64,000 bases of DNA, taken from contig JAZNIT010000064.1 in assembly GCA_045577615.1 (NCBI GenBank), positions 1-64,000 of the forward strand. The letters run 5' to 3'. Made by a program: the position numbers and the translations under genes. Source of the DNA: RGIG2206 sp045577615 (GTDB taxonomy: Bacteria; Bacillota; Clostridia; Oscillospirales; Acutalibacteraceae). The notes under the pieces were generated by a model, which was given only the letters and a program-made list of their open reading frames with translations, searched no databases and was not told where the DNA came from. Positions 9,217-17,032 of the stretch are shown piece after piece (within the stretch, counting starts at the first letter, position 1; every line of letters starts with the position of its first letter).

Positions 9217-10419
9217 TTAAACAGATTTATAAACAACCTTTGAGTCGCACACGGTCAACAAGCATTTACCGTTAACCTCTCGACCATCAAAAGGTGTTGC
9301 TTTACCTTTTGAAATGAATTCTGAAGAATCAATCATATGATTTTCTTCCAAATTCCAAACCGTGAAATCATCGCCCAAAGGCAAATCAAATCGCTTACGC
9401 GGATTAATTGCCATCAACTCAACAAGCTTATCAAGGGTAATTATCCCCTTCTTAACTAGGTCTGTGTACAAAATTGAGAAAGCCGTTTCTAATCCAACTA
9501 TGCCGAACGCGCTACCTTCAAGACCTTTGCCTTTTTCTTCTGCCGAATGAGGAGCGTGGTCGGTTGCGATAATGTCGATAGTTCCATCAAGGATACCCAG
9601 CAGCAACGCTTCCCTATCCTTTGCGGAGCGGAGAGGTGGATTCATCTTGAACCGTCCGTGCTCTTGCAGATCACTATCGTCAAGGACAAGATAATGAGGA
9701 GCTGTTTCGCAAGTGACATTTAACCCCTCAGCCTTTGCTTTGCGTATTAAATCAACACTTTCTTTGGCAGAAATGTGACAAACGTGATATGCACAGCCGA
9801 TTTCTCTGACAAGGTCTATATCACGCTTAATTTGCTCATACTCACTTGCAGAGCAAATACCCCTGTGATTATGAGTCGCTGCATACTCACCATCGTGAAT
9901 ATAGCCACCCTTCAGCAGATCGTTAACTTCGCAATGCGCTACGATAACTTTATTAAGTCGTTTGGCTTCTAGCATAGCCTCGCGCATAAGTTCGCCACTT
10001 TGTACGCCGCGACCATCATCTGAATAAGCGAAAGCATACTCTGCCATATCTGCCATATCGGATAATTCTTCGCCTTTTTGACCAACGGTAATAGCTGCAT
10101 AAGGATAAACTTTGATAACAGCATCGGAATTAATAATATCAAGCTGTTGTTGAAGATGCTGCATGCTATCAGGCACAGGATTAAGGTTTGGCATTGTACA
10201 CACCAAAGTATAACCGCCTGCTGCAGCAGACAAGCTACCGTTCTTTATAGTTTCTTTATAAGAAAAACCCGGCTCGCGAAAATGAACATGCACATCGCAA
10301 AAACCGGGGAAAATGGCACAATCTGACAAATCGAGACCCAACTTGTCAGAAATGCCGATAATAGTATCGTTGTTAACATAAGCAGAACAATATTTGGTTT
10401 TAAGATCGAGTCTGCTCAT
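9217..10419 (-). CDS. pyrC: Dihydroorotase, first gene of the pyr operon
   Basis: Cyclises carbamoyl-aspartate to dihydroorotate using a metal centre. The 400-residue protein has the amidohydrolase metal motifs DVHVHFREPG near residue 55 and ATDHAPHS near residue 300, typical of the longer class I dihydroorotases. I take the ATG at 10419, preceded by AAGGAA. Codons further upstream, to 10473, lie inside the attenuator terminator. Transcription starts about 150 bases upstream, after the PyrR-type leader. Confidence 0.95.
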   Translation of the reverse strand: MSRLDLKTKYCSAYVNNDTIIGISDKLGLDLSDCAIFPGFCDVHVHFREPGFSYKETIKNGSLSAAAGGYTLVCTMPNLNPVPDSMQHLQQQLDIINSDAVIKVYPYAAITVGQKGEELSDMADMAEYAFAYSDDGRGVQSGELMREAMLEAKRLNKVIVAHCEVNDLLKGGYIHDGEYAATHNHRGICSASEYEQIKRDIDLVREIGCAYHVCHISAKESVDLIRKAKAEGLNVTCETAPHYLVLDDSDLQEHGRFKMNPPLRSAKDREALLLGILDGTIDIIATDHAPHSAEEKGKGLEGSAFGIVGLETAFSILYTDLVKKGIITLDKLVELMAINPRKRFDLPLGDDFTVWNLEENHMIDSSEFISKGKATPFDGREVNGKCLLTVCDSKVVYKSV

Positions 10420-10446
10420 AACAAATTCCTTTCTGCTGCAGGTAAC

Positions 10447-10556
10447 AAAAAAGCCCTGCCAAACCCACGACAAGACGATATATCAAAAGGGACACAGCAT
10501 ACCTGCATCCACCGTTTTTAATATTATCAATCTTACCGATCTCTCTGTATCGTCTT
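10447..10556 (-). promoter_or_regulatory. PyrR-type transcription attenuator in the pyr operon leader
   Basis: Read on the minus strand, CGAU-ACAGAGAG-AUCG followed by GUAAG (about 10552-10535) matches the PyrR-binding anti-antiterminator loop (consensus CAGAGAG flanked by a short stem). AAGACGATA at 10556-10548 also pairs perfectly with TATCGTCTT at 10480-10472, forming an antiterminator. That 3' arm overlaps the first arm of a terminator, GUCUUGUC (10476-10469) with GGCAGGGC (10460-10453), followed by six U. These are the three mutually exclusive conformers of PyrR attenuation. PyrR with UMP would favour termination. No pyrR gene is in the window. Confidence 0.78.
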
Positions 10557-10577
10557 TTAAAGATTTCAACTTGAATT

Positions 10578-10606
10578 ATTCTACCATAAAACCACTTTAT
10601 TGTCAA
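10578..10606 (-). promoter_or_regulatory. Sigma-A promoter of the pyr operon
   Basis: On the minus strand TTGACA (10606-10601), a 17-base spacer, and TAGAAT (10583-10578). The predicted start is about 10571, just ahead of the attenuator. The rest of 10607-10699 holds nothing I can support. Confidence 0.85.
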
Positions 10607-10699
10607 CCGAAAACAACCATAAAAGCACCCCAAAAAATGCATTCATACAAAGGTAACAAAAAGCGTAAAAATATCCCTAAATCTATTGAGAGTTTAGAC

Positions 10700-10732
10700 A
10701 AAAAATAAATCCCGTTCAAACGAACGGGATTT
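10700..10732 (-). terminator. Terminator of secG
   Basis: An 11-bp perfect stem (AAATCCCGTTC / GAACGGGATTT) with a four-base loop begins five bases past the secG stop. On the minus strand it is followed by ATTTTTTG. Confidence 0.9.
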
Positions 10733-10736
10733 AAAA

Positions 10737-10988
10737 TTATTTAGCAAAAAATGCGATGATGTTAACAATCATAACCAAAACAAAGAAGCCGATAGTAATG
10801 AACTTGGTCCAACGAGCCAAGAAAGCATCAACAGAACGAGCTTTGTTTTTGGAAAGGAAAGTATCGGCACCACCTGAAATAGCACCACTGATACCGGCAC
10901 GACGACCTTCTTGAAGAAGGATAGCGCCAATAATAGCGAGAGCAAAAATTATGATAAGTGAGCCAATAATATAAGAAAATACGCCCAT
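10737..10988 (-). CDS. secG: Preprotein translocase subunit SecG
   Basis: SecG is the small auxiliary membrane subunit of the SecYEG channel. The 83 residues form two hydrophobic helices (about 4-24 and 62-80) joined by a polar segment containing LLQEGRRAGISGAISGGADTFL, which matches the SecG family motif. It has its own promoter and terminator, so it is a single-gene transcript between the pyr operon and the carboxyltransferase cluster. GGAGG precedes the ATG. Confidence 0.94.
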   Translation of the reverse strand: MGVFSYIIGSLIIIFALAIIGAILLQEGRRAGISGAISGGADTFLSKNKARSVDAFLARWTKFITIGFFVLVMIVNIIAFFAK

Positions 10989-11030
10989 TTTAAAAACCTC
11001 CGAACAAACAAGTGAATTACATTACAAAAA

Positions 11031-11059
11031 ATTATATCACATTGTTTTGGAAAAATCAA
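11031..11059 (-). promoter_or_regulatory. Promoter of secG
   Basis: Minus strand TTGATT (11059-11054), 17 bases, TATAAT (11036-11031), with TGTG just upstream of the -10 box. Confidence 0.75.
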
Positions 11060-11067
11060 GTATTATT

Positions 11068-12462
11068 TTATACGGGGTGAACTTTAGAGTCCATATCAAG
11101 ATGTGCACCGTCAATTCCGAGCTTTTTGTTACGTCTTGACTCGAAATACTTAACAGCAACCTGACCAAACTGTGCATAGGACAAAACGTCTTCGTCCTGC
11201 TCAGTCCAGGGCTTGCATTCCTCACGAAGCTTATCAAGCTCGGGCTCAATAAGATCTGCAGGACGGCAATCGATAGGCTCTTCATCGCCGATAATCTTTT
11301 TGCGGAACTCAGGATCAATCTCAACGGGAGTACGGCCGTACTCACCGCGAACAATACCCTTAAACTCCTTAGTAACCATCTTATAGCGCTCACCGGTGAT
11401 TACATTATATACGGCCTGAGTACCAACAATTTGTGAAGAAGGAGTAACAAGAGGAGGATAACCGCAATCAGCACGAACACGCGGAACCTCGGCTAAAACA
11501 TCACCAAGCTGATCTTCCTTGCCTGCTTGCTTAAGCTGGCTCAAAAGGTTTGAAAGCATACCGCCGGGAACCTGATAAATGAGAGATTTTGCATCTACGC
11601 CAAGCATCTTGGGATTGAGCAAACCGCTATCAATATACTTTTGACGAAGATTTACAAAATATTTGCTTACCTCGTCAAGCTTTTCAAGATCGAGACCGGT
11701 ATCAAACTCAGTGCCTTGGAATGCTGCAACCATTGACTCGGTAGCAGGATGAGAAGTACCAAGTGCAAGAGGAGCCATAGCGGTATCAACAATATCAGCG
11801 CCTGCTTCAACAGCCTTCATCAATACCATAGATGCAAGACCTGCGGTATAGTGAGAGTGAATTTGAACGGGGACATCAACGGTTTCTTTGATGCACTTAA
11901 CAAGATCATAGGTACCATAGGGAGTGAGCAAACCAGCCATATCCTTAATACAGATAGAATCAGCGCCTGCTTCAACAATCTTCTTTGCATAGTCTGCATA
12001 ATAATCAAGAGTAAACACAGGACCGGTAGTATAGGATACAGCTACCTGAGCATGTGCGCCCTCTTTTTTAGCAGCCTTGATTGCAGTCTGAAGATTACGA
12101 ATGTCATTAAGAGCGTCGAAAATACGAATGATATCGATGCCGTTTGCAACAGACTTCTGAACAAAATATTCAAGAACATCATCAGCATAATGACGATATC
12201 CAAGCATATTTTGACCACGGAAAAGCATTTGAAGCTTAGTGTTAGGACAAGCCTCACGGATAGTTCTCAAACGCTGCCAGGGATCTTCGTCCAAAAAGCG
12301 CAAACAAGAGTCAAAGGTTGCGCCACCCCAACACTCCAAAGAATGGAAGCCAATTTTATCAAGTTGTTCAAGAATAGGCTTCATCTCTTCAGTTGACATG
12401 CGGGTTGCAAGCAAGGATTGATGCGCGTCACGAAGTATGGTTTCAGTAATTTTTACAGCCAT
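11068..12462 (-). CDS. Oxaloacetate decarboxylase alpha / transcarboxylase 5S-type subunit
   Basis: Carboxyltransferase subunit of the pyruvate carboxylase/oxaloacetate decarboxylase/transcarboxylase 5S family, which moves CO2 between biotin and pyruvate or oxaloacetate. Visible motifs are LRDAHQSLLATRM at residues 10-22, ECWGGATFDSCLRFL near 43, the carboxylated-lysine site CIKDMAGLL, and the metal pair in IHSHYT. The 464-residue protein ends without a biotin domain; biotin is on the separate protein encoded 11 bases upstream. No membrane beta subunit (OadB) is present. With the two genes upstream the set matches the 5S, 1.3S and 12S composition of methylmalonyl-CoA:pyruvate transcarboxylase, but the true reaction cannot be read from sequence. 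Confidence 0.85.
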   Translation of the reverse strand: MAVKITETILRDAHQSLLATRMSTEEMKPILEQLDKIGFHSLECWGGATFDSCLRFLDEDPWQRLRTIREACPNTKLQMLFRGQNMLGYRHYADDVLEYFVQKSVANGIDIIRIFDALNDIRNLQTAIKAAKKEGAHAQVAVSYTTGPVFTLDYYADYAKKIVEAGADSICIKDMAGLLTPYGTYDLVKCIKETVDVPVQIHSHYTAGLASMVLMKAVEAGADIVDTAMAPLALGTSHPATESMVAAFQGTEFDTGLDLEKLDEVSKYFVNLRQKYIDSGLLNPKMLGVDAKSLIYQVPGGMLSNLLSQLKQAGKEDQLGDVLAEVPRVRADCGYPPLVTPSSQIVGTQAVYNVITGERYKMVTKEFKGIVRGEYGRTPVEIDPEFRKKIIGDEEPIDCRPADLIEPELDKLREECKPWTEQDEDVLSYAQFGQVAVKYFESRRNKKLGIDGAHLDMDSKVHPV

Positions 12463-12473
12463 ATTTACACTCC

Positions 12474-12881
12474 TTATGCCAATGAAACAAGGCCTGCACC
12501 AGAATCAACAGTATCGCCCTGCTTAACAAGAACAGCAGCAACAGTTGCATCGTGGGGAGCTTTAATCTCATTTTCCATTTTCATTGCTTCAAGAACAAGC
12601 AATACATCGCCAGCCTTAACAGCGTCGCCGGCGTTTACCTTAACACTGAGAATGGTGCCGGGCATGGGGCTAGAGATGGTCTCGCTGCCGGTTGCAGCAG
12701 GAGCGGGAGCAGCTGCAGGAGCGGGAGCAGCTGCAGGAGCGGGAGCAGGTGCGGGTGCAGCGGCAGGAGCAGGAGCGGGAGCAGGTGCGGGTGCAGCAAC
12801 GGGAGCTGATGCAACAGAACCGGTTTCTTCAACCATAACGTCGTATGTTTTACCATTTACGGTGATTTTAAGCTGTTTCAT
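12474..12881 (-). CDS. Biotin carboxyl carrier protein with Ala/Pro linker
   Basis: Free-standing biotin carrier of 135 residues. An N-terminal beta-strand segment resembles gamma/carrier subunits (KITVNGKTYDVMVEE), then an almost pure Ala-Pro linker covers about residues 28-65. A biotinyl domain follows with the biotinylated lysine in EAMKMENEIKAP. The linker is encoded by tandem 18-bp repeats, so its length may vary between strains. It sits between the two carboxyltransferase genes and presumably shuttles carboxybiotin between their products. Confidence 0.93.
   Translation of the reverse strand: MKQLKITVNGKTYDVMVEETGSVASAPVAAPAPAPAPAPAAAPAPAPAPAAAPAPAAAPAPAATGSETISSPMPGTILSVKVNAGDAVKAGDVLLVLEAMKMENEIKAPHDATVAAVLVKQGDTVDSGAGLVSLA
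12697..12800 (-). repeat. Tandem repeats coding the Ala/Pro linker
   Basis: Three successive 18-bp units (GCAGGAGCGGGAGCAGCT on the plus strand, at 12697, 12715 and 12733, the third with one change) are followed by looser GC-rich copies. The array lies wholly within the biotin carrier gene and is far richer in G+C than its surroundings. Confidence 0.85.
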
Positions 12882-12903
12882 AATTTTAATCTACCTTTCT
12901 TAA

Positions 12904-14220
12904 TTAAAATGACAGTACAACGTGCTTTTTATCAAGAGTAGTAACACGCTTAGAAGCCAAAATGTCCAATGAGTTAAGCAATCTCTCGTAGATGTCAGAA
13001 GCAGTTACTACATCATCGATTGCTCCGATTGAAGCTACTGCCTGTGCAGAAGCATAATTTGCGATATAATCATTAAGAACTGAGTTCTTATCTTCGCCTG
13101 AAAGAATTCTATCGTTGTAAATAATAGTTGATGCAGCCTCTGGTGCAAGAGCAGAAACCACGGCGTTATCAAGTGCTAAAACTGTGTCGGCACCCGATGC
13201 CTTACCTGCAAAGGTCATAAATGCAGGGCCGTATGCTTTACCTGCAATAACTGCAATCTTAACGGTTGTTGCGTTGGCGTACGCCTTAGTAAGCACAGCG
13301 GCAGCCTTAGCATTGCCATCAAGCTCACTGTCAACAGTAACCTCATAGCCAACAGTATCAACAAGTGTTACAACGGGAATTGAGAAGGCATCGCAAATGC
13401 TGACAAAAGAAGCTATCTTTGAGCAATCGTTAGCAGTAAGAGTGCCGTAAGCGGCAACAACGCCTACGCTTGAGCCTGCAATTCGGCCGAAAGCAGTAAC
13501 TGAATCAGTACCGAAACCTTTGCGAATTTCAATAATGCTGTCTTCATCACAAACTGCCATTACAGCATCCATTGCATTGTCTGCAGGGAATGCTTTTGTT
13601 GCAGGAATGCAGTTGAATTCAGCAGGGCAAGCAATATTATTAGCGGGTAAATATGCAAGAAGGTCGCGAGCTGCTGCAACAGCATCAAGATCGCTGTCGC
13701 AAGCAATATGAGCAGTACCGTTAGCTACAGCGGCATCGGCATTGCCAACCTTGTCGCCAAGCAAAGAAGGAGCAGTTACAAAAAGCTCACCATTTGCAGA
13801 CATAATCACAACATCAGAGCACTGTGCCCATACAGCAGCAGATGCGGCACAAGTGCCTGCAACAACAGCTACCTGAGGAACAACGCCCGACAAACGGTCA
13901 GCTGCACAAATCAACTCAGAAAAAGCAGAAACAGCCTCAACACCATCTGTCAACTTAGCACCGTTAGAATCAAAAATAGCTACTACGGGGCAACCAATCT
14001 TCTCTGCAAGAGCGTATGCTCTGCCAATCTTTTCGGCTTGCTTAGCGCACATTGCTGCTCCATCAGACTCAACATTCTGTGAAAATGCACAGCAAGGAGT
14101 TCCGTTAACCATACCGTAAGCAACAACTACTTGGTCATTACCGAGGCGATCAATCTCGGTAAAAGCGCCATCGTCAAACAGCGCCTGAACTCGCTTAATT
14201 GCCAGCGTATCAACACTCAT
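12904..14220 (-). CDS. Divergent carboxyl transferase (MmdA/12S-like) subunit
   Basis: First gene of the biotin enzyme cluster. It has the double crotonase-fold layout of acyl-CoA carboxyltransferases (MmdA, transcarboxylase 12S), but at 438 residues it is some 70-80 shorter than usual. The two oxyanion-hole regions can be placed: VAGTCAASAAVW near residue 120 and GKAYGPAFMTF near residue 325. In the family these normally carry Gly-Gly pairs (CAGGA and YGGAY); here both are changed to AA and GP. The later MGPEGAA motif reads LAPEAAS. Either the acyl-CoA substrate differs or the subunit is catalytically altered. GGAGG precedes the ATG, and the biotin carrier follows 22 bases downstream. Confidence 0.75.
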   Translation of the reverse strand: MSVDTLAIKRVQALFDDGAFTEIDRLGNDQVVVAYGMVNGTPCCAFSQNVESDGAAMCAKQAEKIGRAYALAEKIGCPVVAIFDSNGAKLTDGVEAVSAFSELICAADRLSGVVPQVAVVAGTCAASAAVWAQCSDVVIMSANGELFVTAPSLLGDKVGNADAAVANGTAHIACDSDLDAVAAARDLLAYLPANNIACPAEFNCIPATKAFPADNAMDAVMAVCDEDSIIEIRKGFGTDSVTAFGRIAGSSVGVVAAYGTLTANDCSKIASFVSICDAFSIPVVTLVDTVGYEVTVDSELDGNAKAAAVLTKAYANATTVKIAVIAGKAYGPAFMTFAGKASGADTVLALDNAVVSALAPEAASTIIYNDRILSGEDKNSVLNDYIANYASAQAVASIGAIDDVVTASDIYERLLNSLDILASKRVTTLDKKHVVLSF

Positions 14221-14256
14221 TTTAATACCTCCATTAAAAATGAAAAATTTAACATA

Positions 14257-14285
14257 ATATTATCACAATATTTTACAAAGAGCAA
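14257..14285 (-). promoter_or_regulatory. Promoter of the carboxyltransferase cluster
   Basis: Minus strand TTGCTC (14285-14280), 17 bases, TAATAT (14262-14257), with TGTG ahead of the -10 box. It lies in the gap between the small ORF at 14290-14673 and the MmdA-like gene. Confidence 0.7.
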
Positions 14286-14289
14286 GTAT

Positions 14290-14673
14290 TTATCCTTTAT
14301 TCTTACAGTTTGTACACATTGTGAAAGTACGGATAATATTTACAGAAGTTTCTGTTGAATTTTTAATAAATCCAAAAGCAACAAATTCTGCAAAAGGCGC
14401 CTTCTCTCCTAATTCGCAATACAATGCACCACGATTTACGCCGTAGTTCATCACTGCGCGAGAAGTAAGGTCGCAAATATATAAATCCTTTTTAGGATAT
14501 ATAACCGAAAGCAAAGTCAGTTCTGTACTAATTAATGAAAACACGGCAGAACCAACTTTTTCATCATTTTCTATAGCAACAACTGCATTGGCACCCTCGC
14601 ACAAATCAATGCCATGTTCATTAAACAAAGATTCAATTTCTTCTTGATTTTTTGCGGGAGTTACCCTTACCAT
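14290..14673 (-). CDS. Small protein of unknown function, possible GNAT-like fold
   Basis: 127 residues, not recognised with confidence. The central stretch (AVVAIENDEKVGSAVFSL, then LLSVIYPKKDLYICDLTSRAVMNY) has the alternating strand-helix look of a small acetyltransferase-like domain, but the acetyl-CoA loop is not clear. The C-terminus ends CTNCKNKG, with a CxxC pair. I start it at the ATG 14673 because AAGGTGG stands at proper spacing before it. It overlaps the 3' end of rluB by 41 bases in another frame, so it is probably translated from the same message. Confidence 0.65.
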   Translation of the reverse strand: MVRVTPAKNQEEIESLFNEHGIDLCEGANAVVAIENDEKVGSAVFSLISTELTLLSVIYPKKDLYICDLTSRAVMNYGVNRGALYCELGEKAPFAEFVAFGFIKNSTETSVNIIRTFTMCTNCKNKG

Positions 14674-15433
14674 TACATTTTCCACCTTTATCTAAATTAT
14701 CGTAATCGGTTTTGGTTGCGTTAACGATCAGTTTTTTAACCTCTTGTTCAGTAAGCAGTCGCCACTTACCTTGAGGGAGCATACCCAATTTGAGGGTGTC
14801 AATAGCAATTCGCTTAAGTCGGGCAACCTGCAAGCCAACCGCCTCGCACAAACGTCTGATTTCACGATTGCGACCTTCATACAAAACGAATCGAAGCACT
14901 ACCCTGCTTTCTTCTTTTTCAATAATTTCAACCTCGCAGGGCGCTGTGCATCTTCCATCAATTTCGATACCGCAAGCAATTTTTTCAAGCATTTGCTCGG
15001 TTACAGGCGGTCGAACAGTAACACGATATGTTTTAGAAACGTGAGTACGCGGATGCATCATAAGGTTAGAAAATTCACCATCATTGGTCATAAGCAGCAT
15101 ACCCTCTGAATCTCGGTCAAGTCGACCGACAGGATAAACCTTTTGAGGGGCTTCGCTAACCAAATCTGCAACACACTTTCTCCCCTGTTCATCAGACATA
15201 GTGGTGATAAATCCACGGGGCTTGTGCAGCATAATATATACTTTTTCATCAACCTTTTTGACAGGTCTTCCTTTTACCGCAACCTTATCTTTAAAGGGAT
15301 CAACCTTGTCACCTAAAATCGCAGTTACTCCGTTAATTTTAACCGAGCCTGCCAAAATAAGTTCTTCTGATTTTCTGCGGGATGCAACGCCGCATTCTGA
15401 TAAAAACTTTTGTAATCTTACACTCTTAGCCAT
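14633..15433 (-). CDS. rluB: Ribosomal large subunit pseudouridine synthase B
   Basis: Isomerises a uridine in 23S rRNA (RsuA/RluB family). The 266-residue protein begins with an S4 RNA-binding domain (RLQKFLSECGVASRRKSEELI). The catalytic aspartate is in VGRLDRDSEGMLL near residue 104, and the family motif EGRNREIRRLCEAVG lies near 190. The tail is lysine/arginine/asparagine-rich. It follows the dacF-like gene by 9 bases. Confidence 0.92.
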   Translation of the reverse strand: MAKSVRLQKFLSECGVASRRKSEELILAGSVKINGVTAILGDKVDPFKDKVAVKGRPVKKVDEKVYIMLHKPRGFITTMSDEQGRKCVADLVSEAPQKVYPVGRLDRDSEGMLLMTNDGEFSNLMMHPRTHVSKTYRVTVRPPVTEQMLEKIACGIEIDGRCTAPCEVEIIEKEESRVVLRFVLYEGRNREIRRLCEAVGLQVARLKRIAIDTLKLGMLPQGKWRLLTEQEVKKLIVNATKTDYDNLDKGGKCNGKGNSRKKSRRN

Positions 15434-15442
15434 AATACCTCT

Positions 15443-16570
15443 TTAAGCGGATAACAACCGCCCAAACCAATATAAAACATTTTTGTTTCTGTTATTGCTG
15501 CAAACGCTGACATCTTTAGCCGCAACACAGTCAACCTTTTTAATAACCTTATTATTAACATAAATAGAAATTGAGCCCAGTTTTTCACCCTTAATTATAG
15601 GAGCAAAAGATTCTTTCACAAAATCCATTTTATAAGTTAGTTTATCAAATTCAGCATCAGGCAGAGAAATATTCACTTTATCAACAAAAAGTGATACTTT
15701 ATCGTCATCTCCACCTATAACATTAACATCTTTAAGATGGCTTGATAAATCAATTTGTCGCGTTGTTAAAATGTTTTGTCCATAATCAAGCAGTTTAATA
15801 TGATCATTCCAATCGTCGGGCGCATTTAGTGTAACCGCAATTACTCGCTTGTTGCCATCTTCCGCACAACTGACTAAACAACGACCTGATTTTTTTGTAA
15901 ACCCCGTCTTAACGCCCACACAGTTATCATACATTTGCAAAAGCCTATTATGATTTCTAATAGTGCGTTTATAAGGCGGATTACCAAATTCAAGCCGCGC
16001 CGTTTCGCACTTACAAGCATCTGCAAAATATGGATTTTTCATTGCTTCACAAGTAAGCAATGCCATGTCGTAAGCTGTTGAATAATGATTGTCATCATCC
16101 AACCCGGACGGAGTAACAAAATTAGTGTTGTTCATACCGATTGCTTTAGCACGCTCATTCATTAGCTTTGCAAAATTTTCAAAGCTACCACCAATAGAAA
16201 GTGCAATGGCGTTGGCCGCATCATTACCCGATGCAAGCATCAATCCGTAAAGCAAATCGTGATAACTGACTAAATCACCACTGAGAAGTCCCATTGAAGA
16301 GCCTTCTACCCTAACCATCCGATCGGTTACAGTGATGGTCTTGCTCAAATCAGGTTGCTCGCACAAAATAAGCGCAGTCATAATTTTAGTTGTGCTGGCC
16401 ATTGATGCACGCTGATGCTCATTATTACCGTATAACACCGCACCTGACGTTGCCTCAACAAGCACTGCATATTTAGCTGACACACCACCATTATTGAGTG
16501 CAAAAACTTCTGTACAACAGGTAAAAAGCAAACCAAATATAGCAACTATCGAAACAATTCTTTTAATCAA
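15443..16570 (-). CDS. D-alanyl-D-alanine carboxypeptidase (DacA/DacF type)
   Basis: Class A low-molecular-weight penicillin-binding protein that trims the terminal D-Ala from peptidoglycan stem peptides outside the membrane. It has a signal sequence (LIKRIVSIVAIFGLLFTCC). The serine-enzyme triads are SxxK in MASTTKIMTAL, SGN in ASGNDAANAIA, and KTG in VGVKTGFTKKSG. A PBP5-like C-terminal domain follows. I choose the TTG at 16570 because GGGGGATCGG lies before it; the ATGs at 16603 and 16585 lack a ribosome site. Position next to ytfJ and scpAB is typical of the sporulation-linked dacF locus in Clostridia. Confidence 0.88.
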   Translation of the reverse strand: MIKRIVSIVAIFGLLFTCCTEVFALNNGGVSAKYAVLVEATSGAVLYGNNEHQRASMASTTKIMTALILCEQPDLSKTITVTDRMVRVEGSSMGLLSGDLVSYHDLLYGLMLASGNDAANAIALSIGGSFENFAKLMNERAKAIGMNNTNFVTPSGLDDDNHYSTAYDMALLTCEAMKNPYFADACKCETARLEFGNPPYKRTIRNHNRLLQMYDNCVGVKTGFTKKSGRCLVSCAEDGNKRVIAVTLNAPDDWNDHIKLLDYGQNILTTRQIDLSSHLKDVNVIGGDDDKVSLFVDKVNISLPDAEFDKLTYKMDFVKESFAPIIKGEKLGSISIYVNNKVIKKVDCVAAKDVSVCSNNRNKNVLYWFGRLLSA

Positions 16571-16634
16571 ACCGATCCCCCACATATTTATATAATATAA
16601 CAAATAAATATGCGAGAAAGCATGTTAATATCTT

Positions 16635-17015
16635 TTATTTCTGCTCTTCGCTGTCCTTCTTGAACAAAGCAGTAATTTTATCAACCAGCTCAGGAAGCAT
16701 AGCAACAGCCTTATCAGCTGCATCAGGCTTGCTGCTGACCTGCATCATTCTTACATCAGAGCCTTTAACAACCAAAAATGCAGTGGGAGAAATAGTCATA
16801 CCTGCGCCACCGCCGCCACCAAAAGCAGCTTGTCCGTTTTTAACGGGAAAATCGGAGCCACCTGAAGCAAATCCGTATGAAACCTTTGAAATAGGAATGA
16901 TAGTAACATCATCGCCTGCAACAATAGGCTTACCGATAATGGTATCAGCGTCGCACATAGCGCGAACCTTATCCATAGTAACATCCAAAATACCTTTGAT
17001 AGAATTTTCGCTCAT
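16635..17015 (-). CDS. ytfJ: GerW/YtfJ family sporulation protein
   Basis: Family member linked to spores (GerW in Bacillus affects germination). The 126 residues carry the signature ISKVSYGFASGGSDF followed by a Gly-rich stretch (FGGGGGAGMTISPTAFLVV), characteristic of the family. GGAGGG precedes the ATG at 17015. It sits between scpB and the dacF-like gene in the usual clostridial order. Confidence 0.9.
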   Translation of the reverse strand: MSENSIKGILDVTMDKVRAMCDADTIIGKPIVAGDDVTIIPISKVSYGFASGGSDFPVKNGQAAFGGGGGAGMTISPTAFLVVKGSDVRMMQVSSKPDAADKAVAMLPELVDKITALFKKDSEEQK

Positions 17016-17032
17016 TTTCAAACCCTCCGTAC

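Noticed and set aside
10441..10560. T-box leader upstream of pyrC
   Set aside because: GGTGG and GTCCC pieces recall a T-box, but there is no specifier stem or antiterminator bulge, and the PyrR model explains all arms.
12699..12800. CRISPR-like array
   Set aside because: The repeats are contiguous 18-mers in a coding linker with no spacers.
12418..12903. Gly/Ala-rich open frame antisense to the biotin carrier
   Set aside because: Its low-complexity sequence is just the reverse reading of the Ala-Pro linker repeats.
14290..14673. Confident acetyltransferase annotation
   Set aside because: The fold pattern is suggestive but the acetyl-CoA binding motif is not visible.
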